From CBDCVD01 sp965224015 (GTDB lineage: Bacteria > Pseudomonadota > Alphaproteobacteria > Rhizobiales > CBDCVD01): DNA of 64,000 bases. The translations under genes and the position numbers were made by a program. The notes below the pieces were generated by a model, which was not told the origin of the DNA, did not search any database, and worked only from the letters and a program-made list of their open reading frames with translations. Shown here in pieces: positions 10,033 to 18,636 of this stretch. Where the stretch lies: assembly GCA_965224015.1 (NCBI GenBank), contig OZ245032.1, positions 3,038,001 to 3,102,000 of the forward strand. The letters run 5' to 3'. How positions within the stretch are numbered: the first letter of the stretch is position 1; each line of letters starts with the position of its first letter.

Positions 10033-10647
10033 TCACGAATGGGCAAAAATATTCTCCTGTGTCCAGCCAGCAAGATCAAGTTTGGCCTGCGTGGGCAGAA
10101 ATTCAAAGCAGCCGCGCACCAAATTAACCCGGCCCTCGCGAACAAGCCGCGCATCCAGCACCTGCTTGACCTGATGCAGGTGGATCACATCCGATGCCGC
10201 ATAATGCTGTTGTTCTTTTGTTAGCACATCAGCGGCCCAATCGGAACTTTGTTGCTGCTTGTCGAGGGTTATATCCAGCAACTCCCTGACAAGATCTCTC
10301 AGTCCATGGCGATCCGTATAGGTACGGGCCAGGCGCGAGGCGATCTTGCTGCAATAAATCGGGGCTGGCATGACCGCAAAGGCGTGATAGAGGACCGCCA
10401 TGTCAAAACGGGCAAAATGAAAAAGCTTTGTTTTTGTGGTATCGTTGAGCAACGCGGTCAGATTGGGTGCTTCTTCCTGATGGGGGGCTATCTGGATCAA
10501 ATCAGCACTGCCGTCTCCGGGGGAGAGTTGCACCAGGCACAGCCGGTCGCGTAACGGGTTTAGCCCCTGGGTCTCCGTATCAATGGCAACATCACCGGTA
10601 TAGGCGGAGATGTCTTCAATATCACCCTTATGCAGCCTTATTTCCAT
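10033..10647 (-). CDS. rnd: ribonuclease D, short alphaproteobacterial form
   Basis: 204 residues, the DEDD-type 3'-5' exonuclease domain without the HRDC domains of the E. coli enzyme, as is common in alphaproteobacteria. RNase D trims the 3' ends of tRNA precursors and other structured RNA. Exo I is VAIDTETQGLNPLRDRLCLV near residue 20. Exo II carries FHFARFDMAVL near residue 95. Exo III contains KEQQHYAASDVIHLHQV near residue 165, with the Y-x3-D spacing of the DEDDy class. The gene stands alone, with repeats on both sides. Confidence 0.93.
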   Translation of the reverse strand: MEIRLHKGDIEDISAYTGDVAIDTETQGLNPLRDRLCLVQLSPGDGSADLIQIAPHQEEAPNLTALLNDTTKTKLFHFARFDMAVLYHAFAVMPAPIYCSKIASRLARTYTDRHGLRDLVRELLDITLDKQQQSSDWAADVLTKEQQHYAASDVIHLHQVKQVLDARLVREGRVNLVRGCFEFLPTQAKLDLAGWTQENIFAHS

Positions 10648-10739
10648 AATTAGCCTTTCCCCATTGTTCTTTGACTGGTCTCGGCTTTGGTGATGAGCCG
10701 AAAGCCTGTATACTATAGCCTATCTGTTTTCGGCCTATA

Positions 10740-10842
10740 ATACCAAGGGTCCTTAACAATGACTCATGGCTTAGCGTCAAGCAAGTATGTTATCAAGGCA
10801 GTACACCAGTCGGGGTGTATATAAAGCCAATACCGCTGGTAT
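10740..10842 (-). repeat. R103 element, full length (103 bp)
   Basis: Runs from ATACCAAGGGTCCTTAACAA to CCAATACCGCTGGTAT. It is the reverse orientation of the copies at 39989, 43603, 49663 and 51912, and like them exactly 103 bases long. The ends form a short inverted repeat, ATACCA/TGGTAT. It lies between the RNase D gene and the threonine aldolase remnant. Confidence 0.9.
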
Positions 10843-10872
10843 TAACGAAGGTAAAGCGACGAAACGGCCAGG

Positions 10873-11254
10873 CCGTCAATAGAGAGGCGCATCGGAATGG
10901 CTGCCCGCATTTTGTTGCAGAATATCCAACACAGCCTGGACTTGCGTTTGGGTAGTTGACCAACTGGCAACAAAGCGCACGAGAACCTCGTCTGCGCCAA
11001 TCCGGCATTCGGGGGCAAGATTATGAATCGGGGGCGCGTAACAGGTCACGCCCGCAGCTTGCAGGGCCGCCAGGTGCTCCGTATCCATAACACAGAACAC
11101 TTCGTTGGCATGCTGTGCCCACGGGATGCGCACCCCCGGTATCATCGCCAGCCCCTCTCGCAGATTTGCCGCCATCATGTTGGCGTGTGTCGCCAGCTCC
11201 AACCAATAATCCTCGTCAAGCCACGCCTGAAGTGTTATCGCTGGCAAAATCCAT
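10873..11254 (-). pseudogene. low-specificity L-threonine aldolase remnant with internal deletion
   Basis: On the minus strand, the ATG at 11254 starts MDFASDNTSG, the characteristic beginning of PLP-dependent L-threonine aldolase. Within about ten codons the sequence shifts frame into QAWLDEDYWLELATHANMMA, which belongs near the C-terminal third of the same family, and continues to a stop at 10876. The central part, including the PLP lysine, is missing. This is best explained by an internal deletion of roughly two thirds of the gene. The remnant cannot encode an active enzyme. It lies beside an R103 copy and IS elements. Confidence 0.75.
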
Positions 11255-11349
11255 GGCTCAGTCCGTCAGTGCTTTGCGGCTGCAAAATAGTACATTTAGG
11301 GGTCTTCGGCAAAATATGTTTGGTCGCCACGAGAGCGCCTTGCGGATTG

Positions 11350-11402
11350 ATACCAGCGGCATGGGCTTTTGTACACGCTGACTTATTGTATCGTGCTGAT
11401 AA
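11350..11402 (+). repeat. R103 subtype 2, 5' half only
   Basis: ATACCAGCGGCATGGGCTTT followed by GTACACGCTGACTTATTGTA matches the first half of the divergent R103 copy at 48678-48780 read in reverse complement. It ends near GTGCTGATA without the second half. The surrounding 11255-11603 region holds no gene. Confidence 0.7.
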
Positions 11403-11479
11403 ACCCCAGTTAGGATCAAGAGAAAAACCAAAAACGGGCCTTGGACATGGCCTCGGTATCCTTTTTCAGCCTCGCGAAG

Positions 11480-11524
11480 CCATTTATCTGATCATTGCTT
11501 CTATTAAGACCTGACACGCTCTAG
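11480..11524 (+). repeat. MITE end fragment (TCTATTAAGACCTGACACGC..CTAG)
   Basis: TCTATTAAGACCTGACACGC followed by TCTAG is identical to the right end of the MITE at 49011-49288. It is preceded by ATTTATCTGATCATTGCTT, which matches the other MITE family (29058, 59570). It therefore looks like a join of two element ends next to the IS1182-like transposase. Confidence 0.65.
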
Positions 11525-11603
11525 CAGTGTGTCGGGTTTAAGGAGTTGTTTGTCCGTGTATCGGTCATGGATGTGTGTTGGCGAGCGCTTTGCTGAACCT
11601 GCC

Positions 11604-12911
11604 TTAGCCGCTCAGCATGTTGCTCACACGTTTGCAGTTGTACGCCAGCGCTACAAGACACCATTCCCGTGAAACCTTCTCAAGACCGCGAAGATGAAAA
11701 TGCCTGAAACCAAGAACCGATTTGATGATGCCAAAAACAGGCTCAACACTGCTCTTTCGTCTTTTGTATTTGTCTTTTGCCTCCTGGGTTCGAAATGTCT
11801 CCAGCATCTTTAAGCGCCACGGTTCTCTAACACACGGCGGTGGCTTGCTGCGCACCTTCGGCGGTCGGAAATCATAAGGGCGTGCTACCTGTTGACCCGG
11901 TAACGCTATCAAAGGTTCAATTTTACGCACATCAAGCGCCTCAATAACAGCCTCGCCAGCATAACCCGTATCCGCTATAAGCGTCTTGGGCTTGCCAACA
12001 CGCGCGCACAAGTCATCAACAAAGGTAGCCAAATCCTGACGATCATTCGTCGTGGCAAGAACTTGCGTACCCAAAACCAACTGGCTGCCATCCGCATCCA
12101 CAAAAGCTTGCGCATTATAAGCCTGACGGTATTCGTGGCGCGACGACCGGCGCATGATAGAACTGTCCGGATCGCTCAGATTGATCTGCTTCTTAGGAGA
12201 AGGCCGTGGTGCATCGCCCCCATCATCCGTATCCTGACCCTGATCTTGATCTTGCCCATCCAAACACGCCGCCGCCTCAAGTTGTTCGGCTGCCGCGTCT
12301 AACTTCGCCTTTAACGTTTGCCGCCGCGCTATCTCGTCGGGGAGCGACAAACCATCATCCGTATCCTGTTCATCTGCCGCCTCGGCTCTATCCATCAACG
12401 CCGCAATGTCCTCTGCAAGCTTGGCCCGTAACACCTGGATACGATCATAACGTAACGATTTGATCTTCGAAGCATTCGCATCAATCTGCGTGCCGTCGAG
12501 GGCGACCGTGCCCACCTTTAAAAGACCCATCTGTTTGGCTAGCAACAAGATATGCGCAAACGCCGTCTCAAAGGCAGGACCGTTGTCACGCCGGAACTTG
12601 GCGATCGTGTCATGATCCGGATGGCTGTTGGCGGCGATAAAGCGGACAGAAACATTGCGATACGTGGCCTGCTCTATCTTGCGCGAGGAAAAAATACCAC
12701 TGGCGTAACAATAAACCAACAGGGCCAACATCATGCGCGGATGATATTGTGCTTTTCCTGAGCCGGTGCGGCTGACGTGAAAGGTGCGCATATCTATGCG
12801 TTCGGCGGCTTCCACGATAAAATGGGCCAAGTCGTCATCTGCCACCCAGTCTTTGAGATCAGGAGGCAAAAGCAACCGCTGAGAGCGGTCATAATTGCGA
12901 AAATTTTTCAT
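11604..12911 (-). CDS. IS1182-family transposase
   Basis: A full-length DDE transposase of 435 residues, starting MKNFRNYDRSQRLLLPPDLK, as expected for the IS1182 group. I chose this ATG (12911) over an upstream in-frame codon at 12950. Likely catalytic acidic residues are in TVALDGTQIDANA, TLIADTGYAGEAV and RKSSVEPVFGIIKSVLG. A low-complexity Asp/Gln-rich stretch (GQDQDQGQDTDDGG) sits in the middle. The frame is intact, so the element may still be active. I could not identify its terminal inverted repeats with confidence. The right side is directly followed by an IS200/IS605 element. Confidence 0.9.
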   Translation of the reverse strand: MKNFRNYDRSQRLLLPPDLKDWVADDDLAHFIVEAAERIDMRTFHVSRTGSGKAQYHPRMMLALLVYCYASGIFSSRKIEQATYRNVSVRFIAANSHPDHDTIAKFRRDNGPAFETAFAHILLLAKQMGLLKVGTVALDGTQIDANASKIKSLRYDRIQVLRAKLAEDIAALMDRAEAADEQDTDDGLSLPDEIARRQTLKAKLDAAAEQLEAAACLDGQDQDQGQDTDDGGDAPRPSPKKQINLSDPDSSIMRRSSRHEYRQAYNAQAFVDADGSQLVLGTQVLATTNDRQDLATFVDDLCARVGKPKTLIADTGYAGEAVIEALDVRKIEPLIALPGQQVARPYDFRPPKVRSKPPPCVREPWRLKMLETFRTQEAKDKYKRRKSSVEPVFGIIKSVLGFRHFHLRGLEKVSREWCLVALAYNCKRVSNMLSG

Positions 12912-13019
12912 ACCAATGGGTAGCACAAATGCAAAAAAGCCTGTATGCAAATTTAATATCCACTTATAGGGTTTAAATCCCCCGTCTTCAGACGGGTTGC
13001 TTTAGCGCAAATGTGAAAA

Positions 13020-13100
13020 GCATGACCTGACTCCGGAGAAAAAATTGAACCGCCCGTAGGGCTCTTATGGTTCAATTTTTTCTCCGGAGTCAGGTCATGC
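13020..13100 (+). promoter_or_regulatory. 32-bp perfect hairpin sequestering the tnpA start
   Basis: Arms at 13020-13051 and 13069-13100 are perfectly complementary over 32 bases, with a 17-base loop. The right arm contains both a GGAG ribosome binding site (13085-13088) and the tnpA ATG (13097-13099). In mRNA this stem would hide the start of translation. IS200 is known to repress its transposase with a comparable but shorter 5' stem. Confidence 0.8.
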
Positions 13101-13513
13101 AATACCAAAAAGGAAAACATTGTGTTTTTTATCACAGATATCACTTGGTATGGTCAACCAAGTATAGATACAAAGTCCTCAAAGGCGATATCCGCTTGCG
13201 CGTCAGGGAGATCATCCGACAGGTTTGTGCGGAAAACGGTGTTGAGATCATCAAAGGTGTTTTGTCCAATGATCATGTGCATATGTTTGTCTCAATCCCG
13301 CCAAAGCTGTCGGTGAGCGATCTGATGCGCAAGATGAAAGGTCGTTCATCATATAAGATCCAAAGAGAGTTTCCGCAGCTGAAAAAGCGTTATTGGGGTC
13401 GTCATTTTTGGGGCCGGGGGTACTTTTCAACAACCAATGGCGCCATCACAGAAGACATCGTACTTGAGTATCTGGAGAAGCATATGAATGAACCTACCGG
13501 CTCCAGCCGGTAG
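13097..13513 (+). CDS. tnpA: IS200/IS605-family transposase TnpA (HUH Y1)
   Basis: 138 residues, the normal size of the single-strand transposase TnpA. The HUH motif is visible in NDHVHMFVSIPP near residue 58. The catalytic tyrosine is likely in VLEYLEKH close to the C-terminus. The family cuts and joins single-stranded DNA at hairpins in the element ends, and such hairpins are present on both sides. The ATG at 13097 fits the family start (MQYQKGKHCVFYHRYHLVW). An in-frame start at 13067 would begin inside the hairpin loop. The frame is intact. Confidence 0.93.
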   Translation: MQYQKGKHCVFYHRYHLVWSTKYRYKVLKGDIRLRVREIIRQVCAENGVEIIKGVLSNDHVHMFVSIPPKLSVSDLMRKMKGRSSYKIQREFPQLKKRYWGRHFWGRGYFSTTNGAITEDIVLEYLEKHMNEPTGSSR

Positions 13514-13612
13514 TTCTTCAGTCCGTTTTGATCCGTTTTGATTAATACATTGCATTCAGTTGCCCGTTAGTCTATACACTGTCGATGCGTTCCCGTGCTT
13601 GAGGTTGGGATC

Positions 13613-14959
13613 ATGCGATCCGACTTTGTCTTTCCCCGTCATACAAAAATCGATTTGCCCGTCGCTGTCGCTGGCGATGGTCCCTATGTGATTGATCGCG
13701 ACGGCAAGCGCTATTTGAACGGCTCGTCGGGTGCGGCTATTTCCTGCCTGGGGCACTCCAACACCAGGGTGCTGGAGGCCGTCAAGGCGCAACTGGACAG
13801 TTTGGCGTTTGCCCATACCAGCTTCTTTACCAACGAGCCAGCGGAGACGTTGGCTGAGATGCTGGTGGCCCGCGCGCCTGAGGGCCTGGGGCGAGTTTAT
13901 TTTCTCTCCGGTGGCTCCGAGGCCAACGAGGCGGCATTAAAGCTGGCGCGGCAGTACTTCGTCGAGGCGGGCAAGCCGACGCGCCATAATATTATCGCGC
14001 GCTGGCAGAGTTATCACGGCAACACCCTTGGTGCGTTGTCGGCGGGGGGAGATCGTGCCAAGCGCGCCCTTTATGAGCCGCTTCTTTCTCCGGCGATACA
14101 CCACATCGCCCCGTGCCACTATTGGCGCTATGGGGAACCGGGAGAGAGTGCTGAGGCGTATGCGCTGCGCACAGCGAATGCGCTTGAGGAAAAAATCCTG
14201 GCTCTGGGGCCGGAAACCGTAGCAGCCTTCGTGGCGGAGACGGTGGTTGGCTCCACCATGGGGTCGGTGCCGGCGGTAAAGGGGTATTTTCAGCGCATTC
14301 GGGAGATTTGCGACACTTATGGGGTGCTGCTTATCCTTGATGAAGTCATGTGTGGCATGGGGCGCACAGGTAGCCTTTTTGCCTGTGAGCAGGAGAATGT
14401 GCGCCCGGACATGATTCCCATCGCCAAGGGGCTTGGTGCGGGGGTGCAGCCCATTGGCGCGCTGCTTGTGAGCCGTGATATCTATGCCGCCATAGAGGCC
14501 GGAAGCGGGTTTTTTCAACACGGCCACAGCTATGTGGGACACGCGACCGCCTGCGCGGCGGGGGTTGCGGTTTTGCGCGAATTTGACGATCGCGATTTGA
14601 TCCCGCGGGTCACAACTATGGGCACGGCGCTTGATGCGGCGTTGCGTGCACGCTTTGGCAATCATGCGTTTGTTGGCGATATTCGCGGGCGCGGGCTTTT
14701 TCAAAGTCTTGAGCTTGTGTCCGACAGAGGCACAAACGCACCGTTTGCCCCGGAACTGCGTTTGCATGCGCGCATAAAGCGTCTCGCCAAAGCAAACGGC
14801 CTGATGGTCTATTCTTCAGGGGGAACCGTTGATGGCGAGCGAGGCGATCACGTCTTGCTGGCTCCGCCGTTTATCATAGAGCCGGAGCACATTGACGAGT
14901 TGGTTGACAAGCTTGAGTTGTCGATCGAAATGGCATTGCGCGAGGCTGAGGTCGCGTGA
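13613..14959 (+). CDS. class III PLP-dependent aminotransferase
   Basis: About 448 residues of the aspartate aminotransferase superfamily, class III (ornithine/omega-amino acid type). The phosphate-binding region is FLSGGSEANEAALKLAR. The cofactor aspartate is in LILDEVMCGMGRTG and the PLP lysine in PIAKGLGAG. HGHSYVGHATACAAG near residue 300 is typical of the taurine/beta-alanine/adenosylmethionine-like group. The exact amino donor is not predictable. I chose the ATG at 13613, which gives the usual N-terminus (MRSDFVFPRH). The gene follows the IS elements and precedes tag, separated by about 190 bases. Confidence 0.88.
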   Translation: MRSDFVFPRHTKIDLPVAVAGDGPYVIDRDGKRYLNGSSGAAISCLGHSNTRVLEAVKAQLDSLAFAHTSFFTNEPAETLAEMLVARAPEGLGRVYFLSGGSEANEAALKLARQYFVEAGKPTRHNIIARWQSYHGNTLGALSAGGDRAKRALYEPLLSPAIHHIAPCHYWRYGEPGESAEAYALRTANALEEKILALGPETVAAFVAETVVGSTMGSVPAVKGYFQRIREICDTYGVLLILDEVMCGMGRTGSLFACEQENVRPDMIPIAKGLGAGVQPIGALLVSRDIYAAIEAGSGFFQHGHSYVGHATACAAGVAVLREFDDRDLIPRVTTMGTALDAALRARFGNHAFVGDIRGRGLFQSLELVSDRGTNAPFAPELRLHARIKRLAKANGLMVYSSGGTVDGERGDHVLLAPPFIIEPEHIDELVDKLELSIEMALREAEVA

Positions 14960-15147
14960 TCAAAAGACCCTCGCCGGTTAGGGTTATGGGGGTTATGAAT
15001 GGCGCTTGCCGCACCAGGGGGATCACCTGTACTTTGCCGATGAACACTGACGAGATCGTTGCGTAGGCTGTACGCTGGTTTTGTCTTTTGGTCGGTGGCC
15101 TTTGGGGATATTTGAGACTGGCGCGAGGCCTGTATGAGGTTAAAGCT

Positions 15148-15801
15148 ATGAGTGCGAGAGAGCCGTTACATGTTGGTGATGATGGCAAACCGCGGTGCTG
15201 GTGGTGCCGGGCTGATGCCCATTATATGGCCTATCATGATACGGAGTGGGGCTGGCCCGTTGATGACGATCGGCGTTTGTTTGAAAAAATATGTCTTGAG
15301 GGGTTCCAGTCGGGTCTTTCATGGTTGACAATTCTGCGCAAGCGGGAGAATTTTCGCGCCGCGTTTCATGACTTCGACTTCAACAAAATAGCGCAATTTG
15401 GTGAGCGGGACGTCAAGCGTTTGCTTGATAACACGGGGATCGTGCGCCATCGCGGCAAGATAGAGGCTACCATCAATAACGCCAGACGGGCCCGGGAAAT
15501 GGTTGTTGAACACGGAACCCTGGCGGCTTATTTCTGGTCGTTCGAGCCCGCTGCTGAAGCGCGACCCAAGGCCCGTTCCTATGAGGCCGTTTCTCAGCTC
15601 AACAGTGTCGATGCCTCCAAAGCCCTATCAAAGGACTTAAAAACATGCGGCTGGAAGTTTGTGGGTCCCACCACCGCTTATGCGTTCATGCAGGCCATGG
15701 GCCTGGTGAACGATCACCTTGATGGCTGCCATGTGCAGGGTGCGATCGACAAGGCGCGCGCGGCCTTCACGCCGCCCGTTTCTTCCGCAAGCTCACAATA
15801 A
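15148..15801 (+). CDS. tag: DNA-3-methyladenine glycosylase I
   Basis: 217 residues. Tag excises 3-methyladenine from alkylated DNA in base excision repair. The N-terminus has CWWCRADAHYMAYHDTEWG, in which a Cys and His belong to the zinc site. The C-terminal NDHLDGCHVQ supplies the other zinc ligands. Between them lies the helix-hairpin-helix-like core with GLSWLTILRKRENFR. I chose the start MSAREPL at 15148; an in-frame ATG at 15088 would add 20 residues not typical of the family. It is followed after 146 bases by hisS on the same strand. Confidence 0.93.
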   Translation: MSAREPLHVGDDGKPRCWWCRADAHYMAYHDTEWGWPVDDDRRLFEKICLEGFQSGLSWLTILRKRENFRAAFHDFDFNKIAQFGERDVKRLLDNTGIVRHRGKIEATINNARRAREMVVEHGTLAAYFWSFEPAAEARPKARSYEAVSQLNSVDASKALSKDLKTCGWKFVGPTTAYAFMQAMGLVNDHLDGCHVQGAIDKARAAFTPPVSSASSQ

Positions 15802-15947
15802 CGGCACACTTTGACACCTGGGCTGGGCATTGCCGTCCCCTGTCGCCGCTCCCTGTCCATTGAGAGCCTGTTGCCCTGGGCCGCAAGAGGCGCTATTACA
15901 GGCGCCGACGCGCATTGCCGCGCATGCCGCCAACAGCCCGAGAGACC

Positions 15948-17489
15948 ATGGCAAAACACAAAAAAACCAGGCCGGCAAGGCCCGCAAGGCCAAAAGCCCG
16001 ACTGCCACGCGGATTTGTGGATCGTACCGCCGGTGAAATCCGCGCTGGGGATGCCATGCTTGCCGCCATCCGCGAGGTGTTTGAGCGCTACGGGTTCGAC
16101 CCCCTGGAGACCCCCCTGTTTGAATATACGGACGCCTTGGGCAAGTTCCTTCCCGATCAGGAGCGCCCCAACGCCGGAGTGTTTTCCCTCACCGATGATG
16201 ACGAACAGTGGTTGAGCCTGCGCTATGACCTAACCGCGCCTCTTGCGCGCCATGTCGCCCAGAACCTGCAACACACCCCGTTGCCGTTTCGCACCTACCG
16301 ATGCGGCCCCGTGTTTCGCAACGAAAAGCCGGGGCCCGGGCGCTTTCGCCAGTTTCTGCAATTTGATGCCGACACGGTCGGTGCCCCCGGAGTGCAGGCG
16401 GATGCGGAAATGTGCATGATGATGGCCGACACCATGGAGGCCCTTGGCATAGCCCGCGGCGACTACGTGATCCGGGTCAACAACCGCAAGGTGCTTGATG
16501 GGGTGATGGAGGCCATTGGCTTAAGGGGTGAGGAGAATGCTGGCAGGCGCTTAGGCGTTCTACGCGCTATCGATAAGTTGGACCGCCTTGGTATTGACGG
16601 TGTGGAGCAACTGCTCGGCAAGGGCCGCAAGGACGAGAGCGGTGACTTTACCAAAGGGGTGGGGTTGGGCGCAGATGTAATCGCGATCTTGCTTTCCGAT
16701 CTTGAATTGAGACCCTCAAAAGGAAACCCGGACACGTATCCCGCCAGCCAGTTGCATGCGGATGGTTGGGGGGAGCTTTTCAAAATCGAGGAGATTGTCA
16801 CCGCATGTGGTTATGAAAGAGACCGCATTCGCATCGACCCTTGTGTGGTGCGCGGCCTGGAGTACTACACCGGCCCTGTTTATGAGGCGGAGCTTACTTT
16901 TCCCGTGGTCAACGAAAAGGGGGAGACGGTGCAATTCGGGTCCGTGGGCGGAGGTGGGCGCTACGACGATCTGGTCATGCGCTTTACGGGGCAAAGCGTA
17001 CCTGCAACCGGTTTTTCCATTGGCGTCTCGCGCCTGATGGCTGCCTTGAAGAACCTTGGCAAGCTTGAGGCGGACACCACCACCGCGCCGGTGCTGGTGA
17101 CGGTGATGGACGGGGACGGGGAGGCGATGGGGCGCTACCAGCGCTTTACGCAAGACCTGCGCGCCGCCGGCATTCGCGCCGAGATGTATCAGGGCAACTG
17201 GAAAAAGTTCGGCAATCAACTCAAATATGCGGACCGGCGCGGCTCTCCTGTGGCGATCATTCAGGGTGCGGACGAGCGCGGGCGCGGCGAGGTATTGATC
17301 AAGGACCTGATTGAGGGCAAGCGCATGGCGCAGAAGATCGCCGACAACAAGGCCTGGCGAGAGGCGCGCCCAGCGCAGGTGAGCGTGCCCGAAGGCGATC
17401 TCGTCGGCGCGACCCGCGCGATCCTGGCGCGCCACAGCACGACCGCGGCAAGCAAGGATAAGGGCGTTTTCGATGATGAACGCCGCTGA
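15948..17489 (+). CDS. hisS: histidyl-tRNA synthetase
   Basis: 513 residues, the long alphaproteobacterial HisRS form. It attaches histidine to tRNA-His in the cytosol. Class II motifs are visible: LRYDLTAPLARHVAQN (motif 2 region), RTYRCGPVFRNEKPGPGRFR, and RGLEYYTGPVYEAE, the histidine-A motif, followed by GSVGGGGRYDDLV. An anticodon-binding domain ends the protein. I start at MAKHKKTRPAR (15948), whose basic tail is usual, rather than at 15915. Its end overlaps the start of hisZ by 17 bases, which suggests translational coupling. Confidence 0.95.
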   Translation: MAKHKKTRPARPARPKARLPRGFVDRTAGEIRAGDAMLAAIREVFERYGFDPLETPLFEYTDALGKFLPDQERPNAGVFSLTDDDEQWLSLRYDLTAPLARHVAQNLQHTPLPFRTYRCGPVFRNEKPGPGRFRQFLQFDADTVGAPGVQADAEMCMMMADTMEALGIARGDYVIRVNNRKVLDGVMEAIGLRGEENAGRRLGVLRAIDKLDRLGIDGVEQLLGKGRKDESGDFTKGVGLGADVIAILLSDLELRPSKGNPDTYPASQLHADGWGELFKIEEIVTACGYERDRIRIDPCVVRGLEYYTGPVYEAELTFPVVNEKGETVQFGSVGGGGRYDDLVMRFTGQSVPATGFSIGVSRLMAALKNLGKLEADTTTAPVLVTVMDGDGEAMGRYQRFTQDLRAAGIRAEMYQGNWKKFGNQLKYADRRGSPVAIIQGADERGRGEVLIKDLIEGKRMAQKIADNKAWREARPAQVSVPEGDLVGATRAILARHSTTAASKDKGVFDDERR

Positions 17490-18636
17490 TCTTGCCGCCG
17501 CCGATCTTGCCGCTGCCTACGGAGCGCGTCTGGCCCCTGTGTTTGCGCAGTTTTCCTGCAAGCCGGTGTCTCTTTCCCTGTTGCAGCCGGCGGAGACGTT
17601 CTTTGAGCTTATTGGCGAGGATGTCCGCGCCCGGCTGCTGATCGCATCGACCCCTACGGGGCAAGACACGTGTTTGCGTCCCGAGTTCACCATCCCCGTG
17701 TGCCGCGAGCATCTGGCAAAGGCCTCTTCGGCAGCGGGCCGCTACGCCTATTTTGGGACCGTATTTCGCTTTCGCCCAGGCGGGACCAGCGAGTTCGCCC
17801 AGGCCGGTATTGAACTTATTGATACGCCCGATCCGATCAATGCAGATGTTCAAGCCTTGACGTTTGCCGTCACGGCCCTGGCGCGCCTTGATGCCCCCTA
17901 TCGACAGGTCCGCCTTGGAGACAAATCCCTGTTTGCGGCGATCGTGGACGCCATGGATATTCCCGCCGGCGTTGCGGCGCGGCTGCTGCGCTATTTCGGT
18001 GATGATGCACATCTAAAGCGCCTCATCAGCGAGCCTTTCGAAAGCACGGCCGGGGCGGAAAGTGTATCGGCCATAGATATTCCTGCTGAGGCTCTGGAGG
18101 ACCAGCACCGGTTAACCGAACACATTGAAGACCGGCTCGCCCGGCACGGACTTCTCGAAAGCGGTGGGCGCTCCGCCGAAGATATCGCCACGCGCTATTG
18201 GGACAAACGCCAGCTAACATCCGGCAAAGCGTTTACCCAGCAAGCGCGCGCGACGTTGCAGCGCTATTTGATGATTGATTGCCCGTTGCAGGAGGCCGCC
18301 AAGCGGGTAAGCGCTTTCGTGCATGATACGGGTCTAGAGAGCGCTGAGCTTGCGCGCGCGACAGCGGTTTTCAAGCGCCGTCTTGCGGGTATTGCCGATG
18401 CGGGGATACCCCTTGAGACGTGCCGATTTTCGGCGCGCTTTGGACGTCGCCTGGATTACTACACGGGCTTTGTTTTTGATATTATCGGCAATGACAGGGA
18501 TACTGGTCACCCCCTGGCGGGCGGCGGGCGCTATGATAAACTGCTGCAACGCCTTGGTGCAAAGAAGCCGACACCGGCGGTAGGTTGCGCATTGTGGCTG
18601 GGGCGGATCGCCCGCGCCGTGTCGAGGCAGGCGTGA
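17473..18636 (+). CDS. hisZ: ATP phosphoribosyltransferase regulatory subunit
   Basis: 387 residues. HisZ is a HisRS paralogue without aminoacylation activity that assembles with the short HisG to make an active, histidine-inhibited enzyme. Residual synthetase motifs are recognisable (RPEFTIPVCREHL, YFGTVFRFRPGGTSEFAQAG, RRLDYYTGFVFDI, GGGRYDKLLQ). The anticodon-binding domain is absent, as expected. It overlaps hisS by 17 bases and hisG by one base (TGATG), so hisS, hisZ and hisG are probably translated from one message. Confidence 0.94.
   Translation: MMNAADLAAADLAAAYGARLAPVFAQFSCKPVSLSLLQPAETFFELIGEDVRARLLIASTPTGQDTCLRPEFTIPVCREHLAKASSAAGRYAYFGTVFRFRPGGTSEFAQAGIELIDTPDPINADVQALTFAVTALARLDAPYRQVRLGDKSLFAAIVDAMDIPAGVAARLLRYFGDDAHLKRLISEPFESTAGAESVSAIDIPAEALEDQHRLTEHIEDRLARHGLLESGGRSAEDIATRYWDKRQLTSGKAFTQQARATLQRYLMIDCPLQEAAKRVSAFVHDTGLESAELARATAVFKRRLAGIADAGIPLETCRFSARFGRRLDYYTGFVFDIIGNDRDTGHPLAGGGRYDKLLQRLGAKKPTPAVGCALWLGRIARAVSRQA

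Larger units (their letters stand above)
12966..13530 (+). mobile_element. IS200/IS605-type element, tnpA only
   Basis: The element has subterminal hairpins rather than inverted repeats, as IS200/IS605 elements do. The left-end hairpin is CCCGTCTTCAGACGGG at 12981-12996. The right-end hairpin is CTACCGGCTCCAGCCGGTAG at 13494-13513 and contains the tnpA stop codon. Only tnpA is carried; no tnpB or TnpB-guide RNA is present. The outer boundaries are estimates. It sits immediately beside the IS1182-like transposase gene, possibly inserted at its edge. Confidence 0.75.

Noticed and set aside
13937..14767. 276-codon minus-strand frame
   Set aside because: Shadow of the class III aminotransferase gene, no family features.
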